Assembly: GCF_042944905.1 (NCBI RefSeq)
Contig: NZ_CP168496.1
Span: 3,348,001-3,412,000 of the forward strand
Direction: 5' to 3'
Source of the DNA: Psychrobacillus sp042944905
GTDB lineage: Bacteria; Bacillota; Bacilli; Bacillales_A; Planococcaceae
DNA: 64,000 nt
Part shown: piece by piece, positions 25,625 through 33,421 of the stretch
How the letters are laid out: each line of letters starts with the position of its first letter
How positions within the stretch are numbered: position 1 is the stretch's first letter
Translations under genes and position numbers: made by a program
Notes under the pieces: generated by a model
The model's input: the letters and a program-made list of their open reading frames with translations, nothing else
Told to the model about the DNA's origin: nothing
Database searches by the model: none

Positions 25625-26812
25625 TTAGTTATGTTTAAAAGTCAGTTCATTAATTGTGAAGACTTTTTGTTCATTTTGTCGATATTTATCAAAGAACTCT
25701 TTTTCTATGCCCGTCAATATTGTTAAAAAACCTTGGTCTACTTTCAATTCATCCATTAAATTGGATACTGAATATATTCCTTTTTCAAAAAGCAGTTGGA
25801 GTATGCTTTTCACCCTCATTGGACGTCTAATTAAAATCTTATCATCAAGTGGTTCTAACGTTTTATAGTCTTTTTTATTAATAGACATAAAAAAATAACG
25901 ATATTGCTGATACTCCATTAGTTTCAATTTATATGCTCTCATAGCAATTGCCTGCAATGAAACTTCCCATTTTTGCTTTACATCGATATACGCGTCTGGA
26001 TTTGAAACTTTAACGATGCTTTTGCAATCTTTTCTAAATACTTCTTCCGGAAGAAGAAACTCTGAGGCAAAACTATACGCCTCATCTTCATAGGCCCTAT
26101 AGGACTTCTTATCCAACATTGTGAATTCCACTTTATAATGCAACAACAGATGTCCTAATTCATGTGCTAAATCAAAGTTCCTTCTGGCGGCTGTTTTTTT
26201 AATAGTACCTAAAATAATATACGGTCGCTCGTCTTCCGTCCAAAGACTATAAGCATCAATCGTTTCACCAATTTTTTTTTCGAAAATGAAAGCACCTGCC
26301 TTCTCCAATAAAAAGAGAAGATTTTGGTTTGAACTTTCAGGTAATCCAATTTTTTCGCGTGCTAAGCCAGCTACAAATTTGATTTGGGTTTCCCTATCAA
26401 CATTTAAATTTTGTTGGAAATATTTAATCGTCTCTTTCCGTAATTGTAATAATAAATTGGATGGGTAGTTTATTTTAGATTCAATCTTTTTTATAAACGA
26501 ATCTAAAAATCTAATATGCATCAATTCACTTTGTGTTTTACTTAAAGAGTTTATTGTCTCGGAACGATACGCAATATGTTGTACTTGAATATTTTCAAGA
26601 TTAACTTTATCCAATAAATCTACACGATAAAAATAAGAAGATTTGACGTTAAAAATCGACTTCAATTTATTTACTACTTCCAATTTAGGAGACATATACC
26701 CATTTTCATATTGCCAAATAGCCTGTTCGGTTACTCCAACTTTTTCTGCTAGTTGACCTCTACTAAAACCGTTCAAAGTACGAACATTGGCTAAACTTTT
26801 ACCAATAAACAA
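25625..26812 (-). CDS. XRE-family regulator fused to an ImmA/IrrE metallopeptidase
   Basis: A 395-residue protein. The N-terminal helix-turn-helix (about residues 5-60) contains FSRGQLAEKVGVTEQAIWQY. The middle holds the zinc-peptidase motif LAHELGHLLLHYK with a downstream YEDEAYSFASEFLLP that supplies the third ligand. The C-terminal 100 residues are a helical region of unknown role. ImmA/IrrE proteins cleave repressors or act in toxin-antitoxin and anti-phage pairs. The TTG start is behind AGGAGGTG. It follows the unknown gene upstream by 25 bases, so the two form an operon. Confidence 0.88.
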   Translation of the reverse strand: MFIGKSLANVRTLNGFSRGQLAEKVGVTEQAIWQYENGYMSPKLEVVNKLKSIFNVKSSYFYRVDLLDKVNLENIQVQHIAYRSETINSLSKTQSELMHIRFLDSFIKKIESKINYPSNLLLQLRKETIKYFQQNLNVDRETQIKFVAGLAREKIGLPESSNQNLLFLLEKAGAFIFEKKIGETIDAYSLWTEDERPYIILGTIKKTAARRNFDLAHELGHLLLHYKVEFTMLDKKSYRAYEDEAYSFASEFLLPEEVFRKDCKSIVKVSNPDAYIDVKQKWEVSLQAIAMRAYKLKLMEYQQYRYFFMSINKKDYKTLEPLDDKILIRRPMRVKSILQLLFEKGIYSVSNLMDELKVDQGFLTILTGIEKEFFDKYRQNEQKVFTINELTFKHN

Positions 26813-26837
26813 GTGGGCACCTCCTTTCTACTAAAGT

Positions 26838-27602
26838 TTAACTTTCTTGTTCCTCTACATCAGCAAGGACAATACCAAATGCAGCCGCATCCATTACACC
26901 TTCAGCTGAAACTGTTTGTGTTAGAACAAACTTTAAATCTTCCTCAATCTCGAATATATGACCGGGCTTTTGACCGATATATGACGTTAAGTCACTAATT
27001 AAGTATGCCTTATTATCAGCAGGATTAGGCATCCATAAACGAATTTCACCAATTTGATGATCTTCTCCGATATTATAGGTAGCTATATAAAATCTATCAA
27101 ACAGTGTATCCATACCTTTAGTATCTTCGTATTCAAGAGCGACTGGCTGGAAATCCTCTAATAGCTCTAGCTGAACAGATTGATTGGAAATTTTTGCAGG
27201 AATCTCTTCAAACTTAACTTCACTATTAATCTCCATTAAATTTTTCATATAAGAAGTTTTGCTTATGCGTGTGCGACCTTTTGCGTCTTTTCCTTTGTCG
27301 ACCTCTTCAATATTAAAATATCGTGCGTTTTTCACAATAAATAGAGTCTTTTCATCTTTGTGCGAAAACTGTAAATACTGCCATGTTAAACCTGCTTTCG
27401 CTAGAGTACTAGTTACACCATATTCTTCACAAGACAGAGCTACATAATGGTCTATATGATTCCCCTTAACCCATGCATAAGCACCATGAATCTTTAATTC
27501 ACGAGCTTTTTGGCGCCGTACTTCCAAATAATCTCTATAGCCTTCAATAATCCCATCAACAATGCTTGCATTTAGCTCCTTTGGTAAACCGTATTCATTC
27601 AT
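26838..27602 (-). CDS. Unknown protein paired with the XRE-ImmA protein
   Basis: A 254-residue soluble protein I cannot assign to a named family. Features are a basic helix near residues 20-40 (GYRDYLEVRRQKARELK), a mid-part with alternating beta-like segments (KTLFIVKNARYFNIEEV), a long central stretch and a C-terminal beta-rich part (GEIRLWMPNPADNK). The ATG at 27602 follows AGGGGTG. It is the first gene of a two-gene operon with an ImmA/IrrE metalloprotease. That arrangement resembles toxin-antitoxin or RosmerTA-type defence pairs, in which case this would be the toxin or target. Confidence 0.6.
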   Translation of the reverse strand: MNEYGLPKELNASIVDGIIEGYRDYLEVRRQKARELKIHGAYAWVKGNHIDHYVALSCEEYGVTSTLAKAGLTWQYLQFSHKDEKTLFIVKNARYFNIEEVDKGKDAKGRTRISKTSYMKNLMEINSEVKFEEIPAKISNQSVQLELLEDFQPVALEYEDTKGMDTLFDRFYIATYNIGEDHQIGEIRLWMPNPADNKAYLISDLTSYIGQKPGHIFEIEEDLKFVLTQTVSAEGVMDAAAFGIVLADVEEQES

Positions 27603-27785
27603 TTCCAATACACCCCTATGCATTTTTATGGATAAATCGTTTTTGAATTAAATAAAATATGATTTTAGTACATTATACTTAAAGCTATAGAATTATAACA
27701 GAGCTTTTTAATGAATCTTATAAGTATTTATTCTTTGAGTCAAAAACAAACGTGCATATTTCTAACACAGAGAAGTGAATTTAAA

Positions 27786-27813
27786 ATCCCGCTTCTCCTA
27801 AGAGTTGCGGGAT
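27786..27813 (-). terminator. Short terminator-like hairpin
   Basis: ATCCCGC / GCGGGAT stem with a 14-base loop just after the YejK-like gene. The minus strand tail TTTTAAATTC is moderately T-rich. Confidence 0.5.
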
Positions 27814-27826
27814 GGATTCTTTATAT

Positions 27827-28831
27827 TTACGCTTCTTCTTCGAAATAAATTTTATAAAACTTACGATTCGTAGCTTCGTCATAGCCGACTTCAATCAGTT
27901 CATTCACTTTCGCGATATCACTTACATTTACCTGAATTTCGATATTGGCATCCAGTTTAATTTTTCGCTTATAACCTTTTTCTGCCTTCACAATCGCACT
28001 CTCAGAAATTTCTGTTTCATAGGGCTTTACCGTATTAATAAGGACGTCTTTTTGTACTTCATCCGCTGTTTCAAATACGGTTTCAATATAGTTGTCCACA
28101 TGGAATTTTTCTTCGTTTCTAAAGTATTCAAGCGTTTTGTTTAAAAAGCCTAGTTTATCGGTATTCGTAAAAGTCTCTTCTTTTAAAATATATTTTTTAC
28201 ATTCTGTTAATGCTAAATTCGTTTTATGAAAGCTTTCGTCCGCTACTTTGAGCTTTAAAAAACGTTCTTGCCAGTACACAACCTCTTCTTTCTTTTTCGT
28301 TTTCAAGAATACTGCTGGCACTTCGTCTTGGCCCATATCGACAATGACGACGAGGTTATTAACTTTCTTCACATTAATTCCATCGATGCCGTTCACAACC
28401 ATTATATTTTGCTCATTTTTCACATCTAAAAACATTTCTTTTTCATCAATTTTCACAATGGCTATTACTTGTCTGACTTCATTATTGAACAAGCAATTTT
28501 CAAATAAGCCAATGAATAATTCGCCACTTTTTATATTCGGATGTTGGGATACACTATGTAAGTGCTTAGCGATATGTTGCGATTGTTCAAGGAAATTATG
28601 ATTATTATCATAAATACTCTTCGCGTATGTATACACTTCATTTAATCCGATATCCGTCTCATGAAAAAATGCGTATTGTTGGTCTAGGTCGAGTTTATGG
28701 AACGCAAGTTGTGTAAAGGCCGCTTCTAGCATGACCTCTGGCTGCGGAAACGCCTCATGTCCTAGCACGAGCTCATCAGCCATATAGTGCACGACATACT
28801 GTGCTAATTTACTATCGCTAACTTCTAGCAT
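27827..28831 (-). CDS. Nucleoid-associated protein, YejK/NdpA family
   Basis: A 334-residue cytoplasmic protein resembling the 37-kDa nucleoid-associated family (YejK/NdpA). Supporting segments are the N-terminal VVHYMADELVLGHE region, GELFIGLFENCLFNNEVRQV and the NLVVIVDMGQDEVPAVF stretch, plus a C-terminal beta-rich part ending in YKIYFEEEA. The start at 28831 has AAGGTG six bases upstream; the frame's earlier GTG overlaps this site. In several bacteria homologues bind DNA without a known enzyme activity; phage-encoded versions also exist. Confidence 0.72.
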   Translation of the reverse strand: MLEVSDSKLAQYVVHYMADELVLGHEAFPQPEVMLEAAFTQLAFHKLDLDQQYAFFHETDIGLNEVYTYAKSIYDNNHNFLEQSQHIAKHLHSVSQHPNIKSGELFIGLFENCLFNNEVRQVIAIVKIDEKEMFLDVKNEQNIMVVNGIDGINVKKVNNLVVIVDMGQDEVPAVFLKTKKKEEVVYWQERFLKLKVADESFHKTNLALTECKKYILKEETFTNTDKLGFLNKTLEYFRNEEKFHVDNYIETVFETADEVQKDVLINTVKPYETEISESAIVKAEKGYKRKIKLDANIEIQVNVSDIAKVNELIEVGYDEATNRKFYKIYFEEEA

Positions 28832-28988
28832 GGAATTCACCTTCTAAAATTTTATTTGTAGATAGTTTACCATATCACACCCGGCAGAAGATTTTCATGC
28901 TTTTTAGTATGAGGTGCTCGTAAATTCAAAAATTAATGCATGTCTTTCTACTTCTTGCAAATACTACCCACAACAGGAGGGAAAGTAC

Positions 28989-29348
28989 ATGGAGGAAATT
29001 ACGTATACAGAAGCCGTATTGCAGGAATATAAAGTTGGAATGGGAAGTTTCACAGAAAAATTGCCGGATGTGGCCCGGTCCTTTCATGCGTTCACTGAGT
29101 CATGTTTCGAAGATGGTAAATTGGATCAAAAACAGAAACAACTTATCGCACTCGCCATCAGCGTGCATGCCCATAACGAATATTGCATCGTCTATCATAC
29201 AAAGGGTTGTCTGGATGCAGGTGGTACGGAGGAAGAAATGATAGAAGCAATCGGAGTAGCTGCAGCTCTAGGTGGCGGATCCGCCATGAGCCAAGGCGTA
29301 ACCGTTTGGCAAGATTCACTAAAAGACTTCAAAGGAACCGTTCAATAA
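28989..29348 (+). CDS. Carboxymuconolactone decarboxylase / AhpD-family protein
   Basis: A 119-residue all-helical protein of the CMD/AhpD family. The conserved core is LIALAISVHAHNEYCIVYHT followed by KGCLDAGGTEEEMIEAIGVA, containing the Cys and the His three residues later. The usual CxxC pair of AhpD is not present, since only one Cys precedes the His. This makes a true peroxidase-reductase role doubtful. GGAGGG precedes the ATG at 28989, which rules out an upstream in-frame start. It is a single gene with its own terminator. Confidence 0.85.
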   Translation: MEEITYTEAVLQEYKVGMGSFTEKLPDVARSFHAFTESCFEDGKLDQKQKQLIALAISVHAHNEYCIVYHTKGCLDAGGTEEEMIEAIGVAAALGGGSAMSQGVTVWQDSLKDFKGTVQ

Positions 29349-29353
29349 CTTGG

Positions 29354-29384
29354 AACAGCCACCTGAATAAACTTGGTGGCTGTT
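29354..29384 (+). terminator. Intrinsic terminator
   Basis: Ten-base stem AACAGCCACC / GGTGGCTGTT followed by TTCATATT, six bases after the CMD gene stop. Confidence 0.85.
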
Positions 29385-29491
29385 TTCATATTCCAATTAA
29401 ACCCTCCCTGTCGCACACAACTCAGGTATTACTCCGAATTATAGGTAGATTATTTATAACACTGAGGTATGAATGATATTTTTTAAAACAT

Positions 29492-29668
29492 TCACTTTTT
29501 AGCGAGCTTCTTCTTTGCAATAAAGTCCCAAGAATAATAAGTAATCCAAAACAGAATCATGGCTACATATGAATATTTCCTATACTCAACTGGTGAGTAG
29601 AAAATAATTGCAATTGTTACAATTAGAAAAGGCGGCATAAGGATCCAATACCTTTTGTTTTTATACAT
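29492..29668 (-). CDS. Small two-helix membrane protein, unknown
   Basis: A 58-residue open frame starting at ATG 29668 with AGAGGTG eight bases upstream. It has a basic N-terminus (MYKNKRYW), a hydrophobic segment (ILMPPFLIVTIAIIFY), a short YRKYS loop, a second hydrophobic segment (VAMILFWITYYSWDFIA) and a Lys-rich tail. The composition and ribosome site support a real gene. No family was recognised. Confidence 0.6.
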   Translation of the reverse strand: MYKNKRYWILMPPFLIVTIAIIFYSPVEYRKYSYVAMILFWITYYSWDFIAKKKLAKK

Positions 29669-29758
29669 ATGAACACCTCTGTTATTGATTTAAAAGCATA
29701 TTTGTATTCCTAATCTTATCATTCTATAATGACTAATAGAGATTGAGAGGAGAAGGTT

Positions 29759-30283
29759 ATGAAAAAAAGCGCACTATTAATTATTGATGTACAAAACGGT
29801 ATGTTCTTAGAAGAAAATCCAGTATTCAATGACAAATTAGTGATCAGCAACATCCTGCAGCTTATTGGAAATGCAAAAAGCAACAATGTTCCCGTCATTT
29901 ATATCCAACACAATGCTCCATTAGGTAAAATGTTAGAACCCGGTTCAAAAGCGTGGGAAATACACCCTGAAATTACACCCGCGATCAGAGACACTGTCAT
30001 TCAAAAGACAACACCTGACGCCTTCTATAAAACTAACTTGCAAGAAGTACTAAAAAAACTTTCTATTGAGCACCTACTAATTGCCGGTATACAATCCGAA
30101 GTATGCGTTGACACTACTTGCAGAAATGCTTACAGCTTAGGATACGAGATCACCCTAGTAACCGATGCCCATAGTACGTGGGATTCTGGAGAATTAACTG
30201 CACAACAAATCATCAACCACCATAACCAAGTATTAAGATGGTTTGCTGAAACGTGGGAAACGAAAGATGTTACATTTCAATAA
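29759..30283 (+). CDS. Cysteine hydrolase, isochorismatase family
   Basis: A 174-residue soluble hydrolase. The catalytic triad is visible as Asp in LLIIDVQNGMF, Lys in VIQKTTPDAF and Cys in GIQSEVCVDTT; the following TCRNAYSLGYEITLVTDAHS is family-typical. Members act as nicotinamidase, isochorismatase or ureidoacrylate-type amidohydrolases, and the substrate cannot be read here. The ATG follows AGAGGAGAAGG. Confidence 0.9.
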   Translation: MKKSALLIIDVQNGMFLEENPVFNDKLVISNILQLIGNAKSNNVPVIYIQHNAPLGKMLEPGSKAWEIHPEITPAIRDTVIQKTTPDAFYKTNLQEVLKKLSIEHLLIAGIQSEVCVDTTCRNAYSLGYEITLVTDAHSTWDSGELTAQQIINHHNQVLRWFAETWETKDVTFQ

Positions 30284-30420
30284 CAGTCAAGGTGGGTATT
30301 TATCTGGAAAATTTTCAGTATTTCTAGGTGCGCTGAAAAATACTCCGCAATCATTTTATTTTTGATTGTTACGGTTAAATATTACACATGCTGCCTCTTG
30401 CGGAAGGGATTTCTAGCATA

Positions 30421-30465
30421 CCAGTGCCAGACTCAATTGTTCCTCAAATTGTGGCTGGCACAGGG
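30421..30465. repeat. Interspersed palindrome P, copy 1
   Basis: Arms CCAGTGCCAG and CTGGCACAGG surround ACTCAATTGT ... AAATTGTGGC. On the minus strand it contains CACAATTTGAGGAACAATTG, shared with the copies at 37824 and 39633. It lies between two converging genes and could also terminate transcription. Nothing else is recognised in 30284-30488. Confidence 0.7.
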
Positions 30466-30488
30466 ATGCGGGTAAGTAACTGTATCTG

Positions 30489-32927
30489 CTATGATGGACT
30501 TTTCATAACACCAATAACTTTTCCATTAATCAATACGTCTTCTTTCTTCATTTGTATGGGCTCATACTTTTCATTTTCGGAAATCAGCAAGATATAGCCT
30601 CCCATTGGCATAAACTTTTTCATCGTGGCTTCTTCGTCGATGATGGCAATAACAATATCTCCATTAGAGGCGGATTGTTGACGGTTGACAATGACTGTAT
30701 CTCCTTTGTCTATGCCGGCTCCCTTCATACTATCCCCTGTTACAGTTAGTGCGAACGTGTCTGTTTCGGATAGCACCCAATCCTTGGGAAGTGTAAGGAA
30801 TTTGTCATACTCGATACTGACCGAAATAGGGACACCTGCAGCAACATTGCCGATAAGTGGTATACTACATTTCGTCTCATAATTTATAAATAAACCAGAT
30901 TCCAAATCGGTAAATTCCACTACTTCTTCATCATCTAATTCTGTAGCAACTCGGTACCTTTTATTATTTTTCAGATTTGTATACACTCGATTATTTTTCG
31001 TTTCCGGTAAAAATTGGGGCTGACATTTTGGTAGGTCATTTAATATCTCTCCAGCTCGATTCATGCATATTACTTGGAGCCCATCTGTTACTACACCATA
31101 TCGCACTCTAGCATCTGCTTCTAAATATGATTTTAATTGTTCGGTTGCATCCTCAATTCCACTTCCAAACTGCTTTACCTCAAGGAAAATATATGGAACT
31201 AAATTGCCGTTTGTGTATATATGCACAGCTATATCGATAAATCCTTTTCGTGAGAATTGTTGTACAGGATACTCTAGCTCTAATAGTTCGAGTGGGTATG
31301 CATACGTTTGATGTAGCTCACGTATCATCCACTGCCGAACCACTTCCTCTTTAGAATTCGGATCCATTAGTTGATTTTTCAATTGATAATCTTGTATTCC
31401 GATCGATTGGAATGGTCGTAATTGACAATCCCGTTTCAACCGAAGATACTCTAAATTCATCTCTTTAATAAATTTAGAAGGCTTTTTAACAGAAGACATA
31501 TATAATAACTCGTTTGCTCGTGTCATCCCAACATACAATAATTTTCGTTCCTCGGAATCCATCGTCTCTTCATCGTCCATGTCATATATCCGATTATTAG
31601 GAATGACGCCATCATTCAAATCGATTAAAAAAATTACCTTGAATTCCAACCCTTTAATGGAGTGCATTGTTACTAATTTCACTTTGTCGGATTCAAAGTT
31701 TGGCTCCGTGGATTGAAGAATCTCACAGGGAACCCCTTCTTTTTCTAATCCTTGTGCTGCACTCTCTAGAATTCTTTTCTCTTTACCGACCAAACATATT
31801 TCAGAAAGTCTGTAATCATTCGTGAGCAACTGTATTTCTTTCACCAAAAATGCTAATTGCTCCTGGCTAGTCAGAAAGAACCGATATATTGGCGGGTGAC
31901 CATGACGATCTATTAGCGATGGTTTTACATTATCTACATTCGCATTAATACTCGAATCATTCTCGATGAGCTGATAAGCCGCCTTCGAAATCTCGGTTGT
32001 CGTCCGATAATTTTTACTTAGAATTCTGGATTTTCCACTCATATCGTATCCAATTGATGTGTAAGGTCTTCCTTTTCCAAGCCACGATTGGGAATAAATA
32101 CTCTGTGTATTATCCGCAACAAAAAGAATCGATGAATACGGCTTCTCTTGATAAATACACTTCAAAAATTCAAGCTGCACTTTCGTTAAATCCTGGCTTT
32201 CATCTATTATAATATGCGTGTATTTTCCATGGTTCATTTGTTGAGCTTCCAGTAGCGCCATAACATTCATTTGTTTGAATGTGACATACCCTTCTTTCGC
32301 TAGCATGTCATTAAACGTCTCCATTAGTTCAAAGATTGCCTTACGAAGATCGGAATTTTTTATGAGCTTCTGAGGAGAACCACCCCCTCCTGTAGCACGT
32401 CCAATCCTGTCAATTTGCTGATACGTTTCTTCATCTTCAATTTGACAAGCATTGATCCAGGTAACTTCATCCAATAAAAAATCACTATTCTTCGGAGTTA
32501 GAATTTTGTTTTTAGGATAATTCTGCTGTACCTTATGTATCGCTTTTACCATTATTTTGCGTTCTAAAAAATTATCAGAAGTTTGTAATGAAAGTTTCAT
32601 TCGACGAATATATTTAGAAAAATATCTATACATTAGACTGTCAATATTGACAATCTTCACTTCACTTTCATGAGAAAATAAAGTCTCTAATTGAGCCTGC
32701 TCCTCATCCGCAAGTTTGTGATATTGATGCTTAATATATTGTAGTAGTGTTTTATTGTAAGTGACGAGAAGAATTGTATCATTGTCTTCAGGGCTATAGT
32801 GATTCTGCAAAAAAGAGATCCGTCTAATCGCTACGGTCGTCTTCCCAGACCCCGCAACTCCTTTAACCATCATATGCCCATTCGGTTCCAATTCCACAAT
32901 TCTTCTTTGCTCCATATTCAGCTTCAT
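30489..32927 (-). CDS. UvrD-like helicase fused to a PD-(D/E)XK-like nuclease domain and a LexA-type S24 self-cleaving domain
   Basis: An 812-residue three-part protein. Residues 1-500 form an SF1 helicase: Walker A GVAGSGKT (23-30), Walker B IIIDESQDL (239-247), ADNTQSIY (271-278), LSKNYRTT (303-310), LVTMHSIKGLEFK (418-430) and LLYVGMTRA (463-471). Residues about 525-640 resemble the type I restriction HsdR N-terminal nuclease fold, with GFIDIAV (Asp 565) and FLEVKQ (Glu 583, Lys 585). Residues 690-812 are a complete LexA/UmuD S24 domain: cleavage-type site VAAG (Ala697-Gly698), Ser 733 in GDSMKGAGI and Lys 770 in EEATMKKF. There is no separate DNA-binding repressor domain. It likely acts on DNA and is switched by RecA-type signals (inference). 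Confidence 0.9.
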   Translation of the reverse strand: MKLNMEQRRIVELEPNGHMMVKGVAGSGKTTVAIRRISFLQNHYSPEDNDTILLVTYNKTLLQYIKHQYHKLADEEQAQLETLFSHESEVKIVNIDSLMYRYFSKYIRRMKLSLQTSDNFLERKIMVKAIHKVQQNYPKNKILTPKNSDFLLDEVTWINACQIEDEETYQQIDRIGRATGGGGSPQKLIKNSDLRKAIFELMETFNDMLAKEGYVTFKQMNVMALLEAQQMNHGKYTHIIIDESQDLTKVQLEFLKCIYQEKPYSSILFVADNTQSIYSQSWLGKGRPYTSIGYDMSGKSRILSKNYRTTTEISKAAYQLIENDSSINANVDNVKPSLIDRHGHPPIYRFFLTSQEQLAFLVKEIQLLTNDYRLSEICLVGKEKRILESAAQGLEKEGVPCEILQSTEPNFESDKVKLVTMHSIKGLEFKVIFLIDLNDGVIPNNRIYDMDDEETMDSEERKLLYVGMTRANELLYMSSVKKPSKFIKEMNLEYLRLKRDCQLRPFQSIGIQDYQLKNQLMDPNSKEEVVRQWMIRELHQTYAYPLELLELEYPVQQFSRKGFIDIAVHIYTNGNLVPYIFLEVKQFGSGIEDATEQLKSYLEADARVRYGVVTDGLQVICMNRAGEILNDLPKCQPQFLPETKNNRVYTNLKNNKRYRVATELDDEEVVEFTDLESGLFINYETKCSIPLIGNVAAGVPISVSIEYDKFLTLPKDWVLSETDTFALTVTGDSMKGAGIDKGDTVIVNRQQSASNGDIVIAIIDEEATMKKFMPMGGYILLISENEKYEPIQMKKEDVLINGKVIGVMKSPS

Positions 32928-33094
32928 CTTGCCACCCCCATACTATCCTTTACTAGTAGAATATTCTTACTTCTATTTTAGTAACAGATTAGGTATTTAG
33001 CAACTTTTTCCCAAACATATTGAAGCTTGTATTTTTAGGCTTCTATTAAATACTTCCAATTTTCTTTATAATAGTAGAAAAAGGAGGAAATCCA

Positions 33095-33421
33095 ATGCCT
33101 ATTTATAACAAACTAGTACGCGATCTAATACCACAAGTCATCGAAAAAACAGGTAGCAAGTTCTCCACACGCATCCTGGATCCATCCGAACACCTAACGG
33201 AAATAAAGAATAAATTATTTGAAGAAGTAAAAGAATTCGCAGAGACAAACTCTCGCAAAGATGCATTAGAAGAACTAGCAGATATTTTAGAATTAATCCA
33301 CGCAGCATTACCTATTCACGAAGCTACATATGAGGAGCTAGAAAAAATTCGTATTGCGAAGAAAGAAAAACGTGGTGGATTTGTGGAAGGAATATTTTTA
33401 ATAGAGGTTGAGGATGAATAA
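33095..33421 (+). CDS. MazG-like nucleotide pyrophosphohydrolase
   Basis: A 108-residue helical protein of the MazG / phosphoribosyl-ATP pyrophosphohydrolase-like superfamily. It begins MPIYNKLVRDLIPQVIEK, and the metal-binding motif is FEEVKEFAE ... ALEELADILELIHAA (ExxE then ExxD). These enzymes hydrolyse nucleoside triphosphates to monophosphates. The ATG follows AAAGGAGG. The last 8 bases overlap the PLD-helicase start, so the two genes are coupled and probably act in one pathway. Confidence 0.85.
   Translation: MPIYNKLVRDLIPQVIEKTGSKFSTRILDPSEHLTEIKNKLFEEVKEFAETNSRKDALEELADILELIHAALPIHEATYEELEKIRIAKKEKRGGFVEGIFLIEVEDE

Noticed and set aside
32928..33094. LexA/SOS box upstream of the helicase-nuclease-S24 gene
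   Set aside because: No CGAAC-N4-GTTCG-like sequence is visible, so transcriptional SOS control is not supported.
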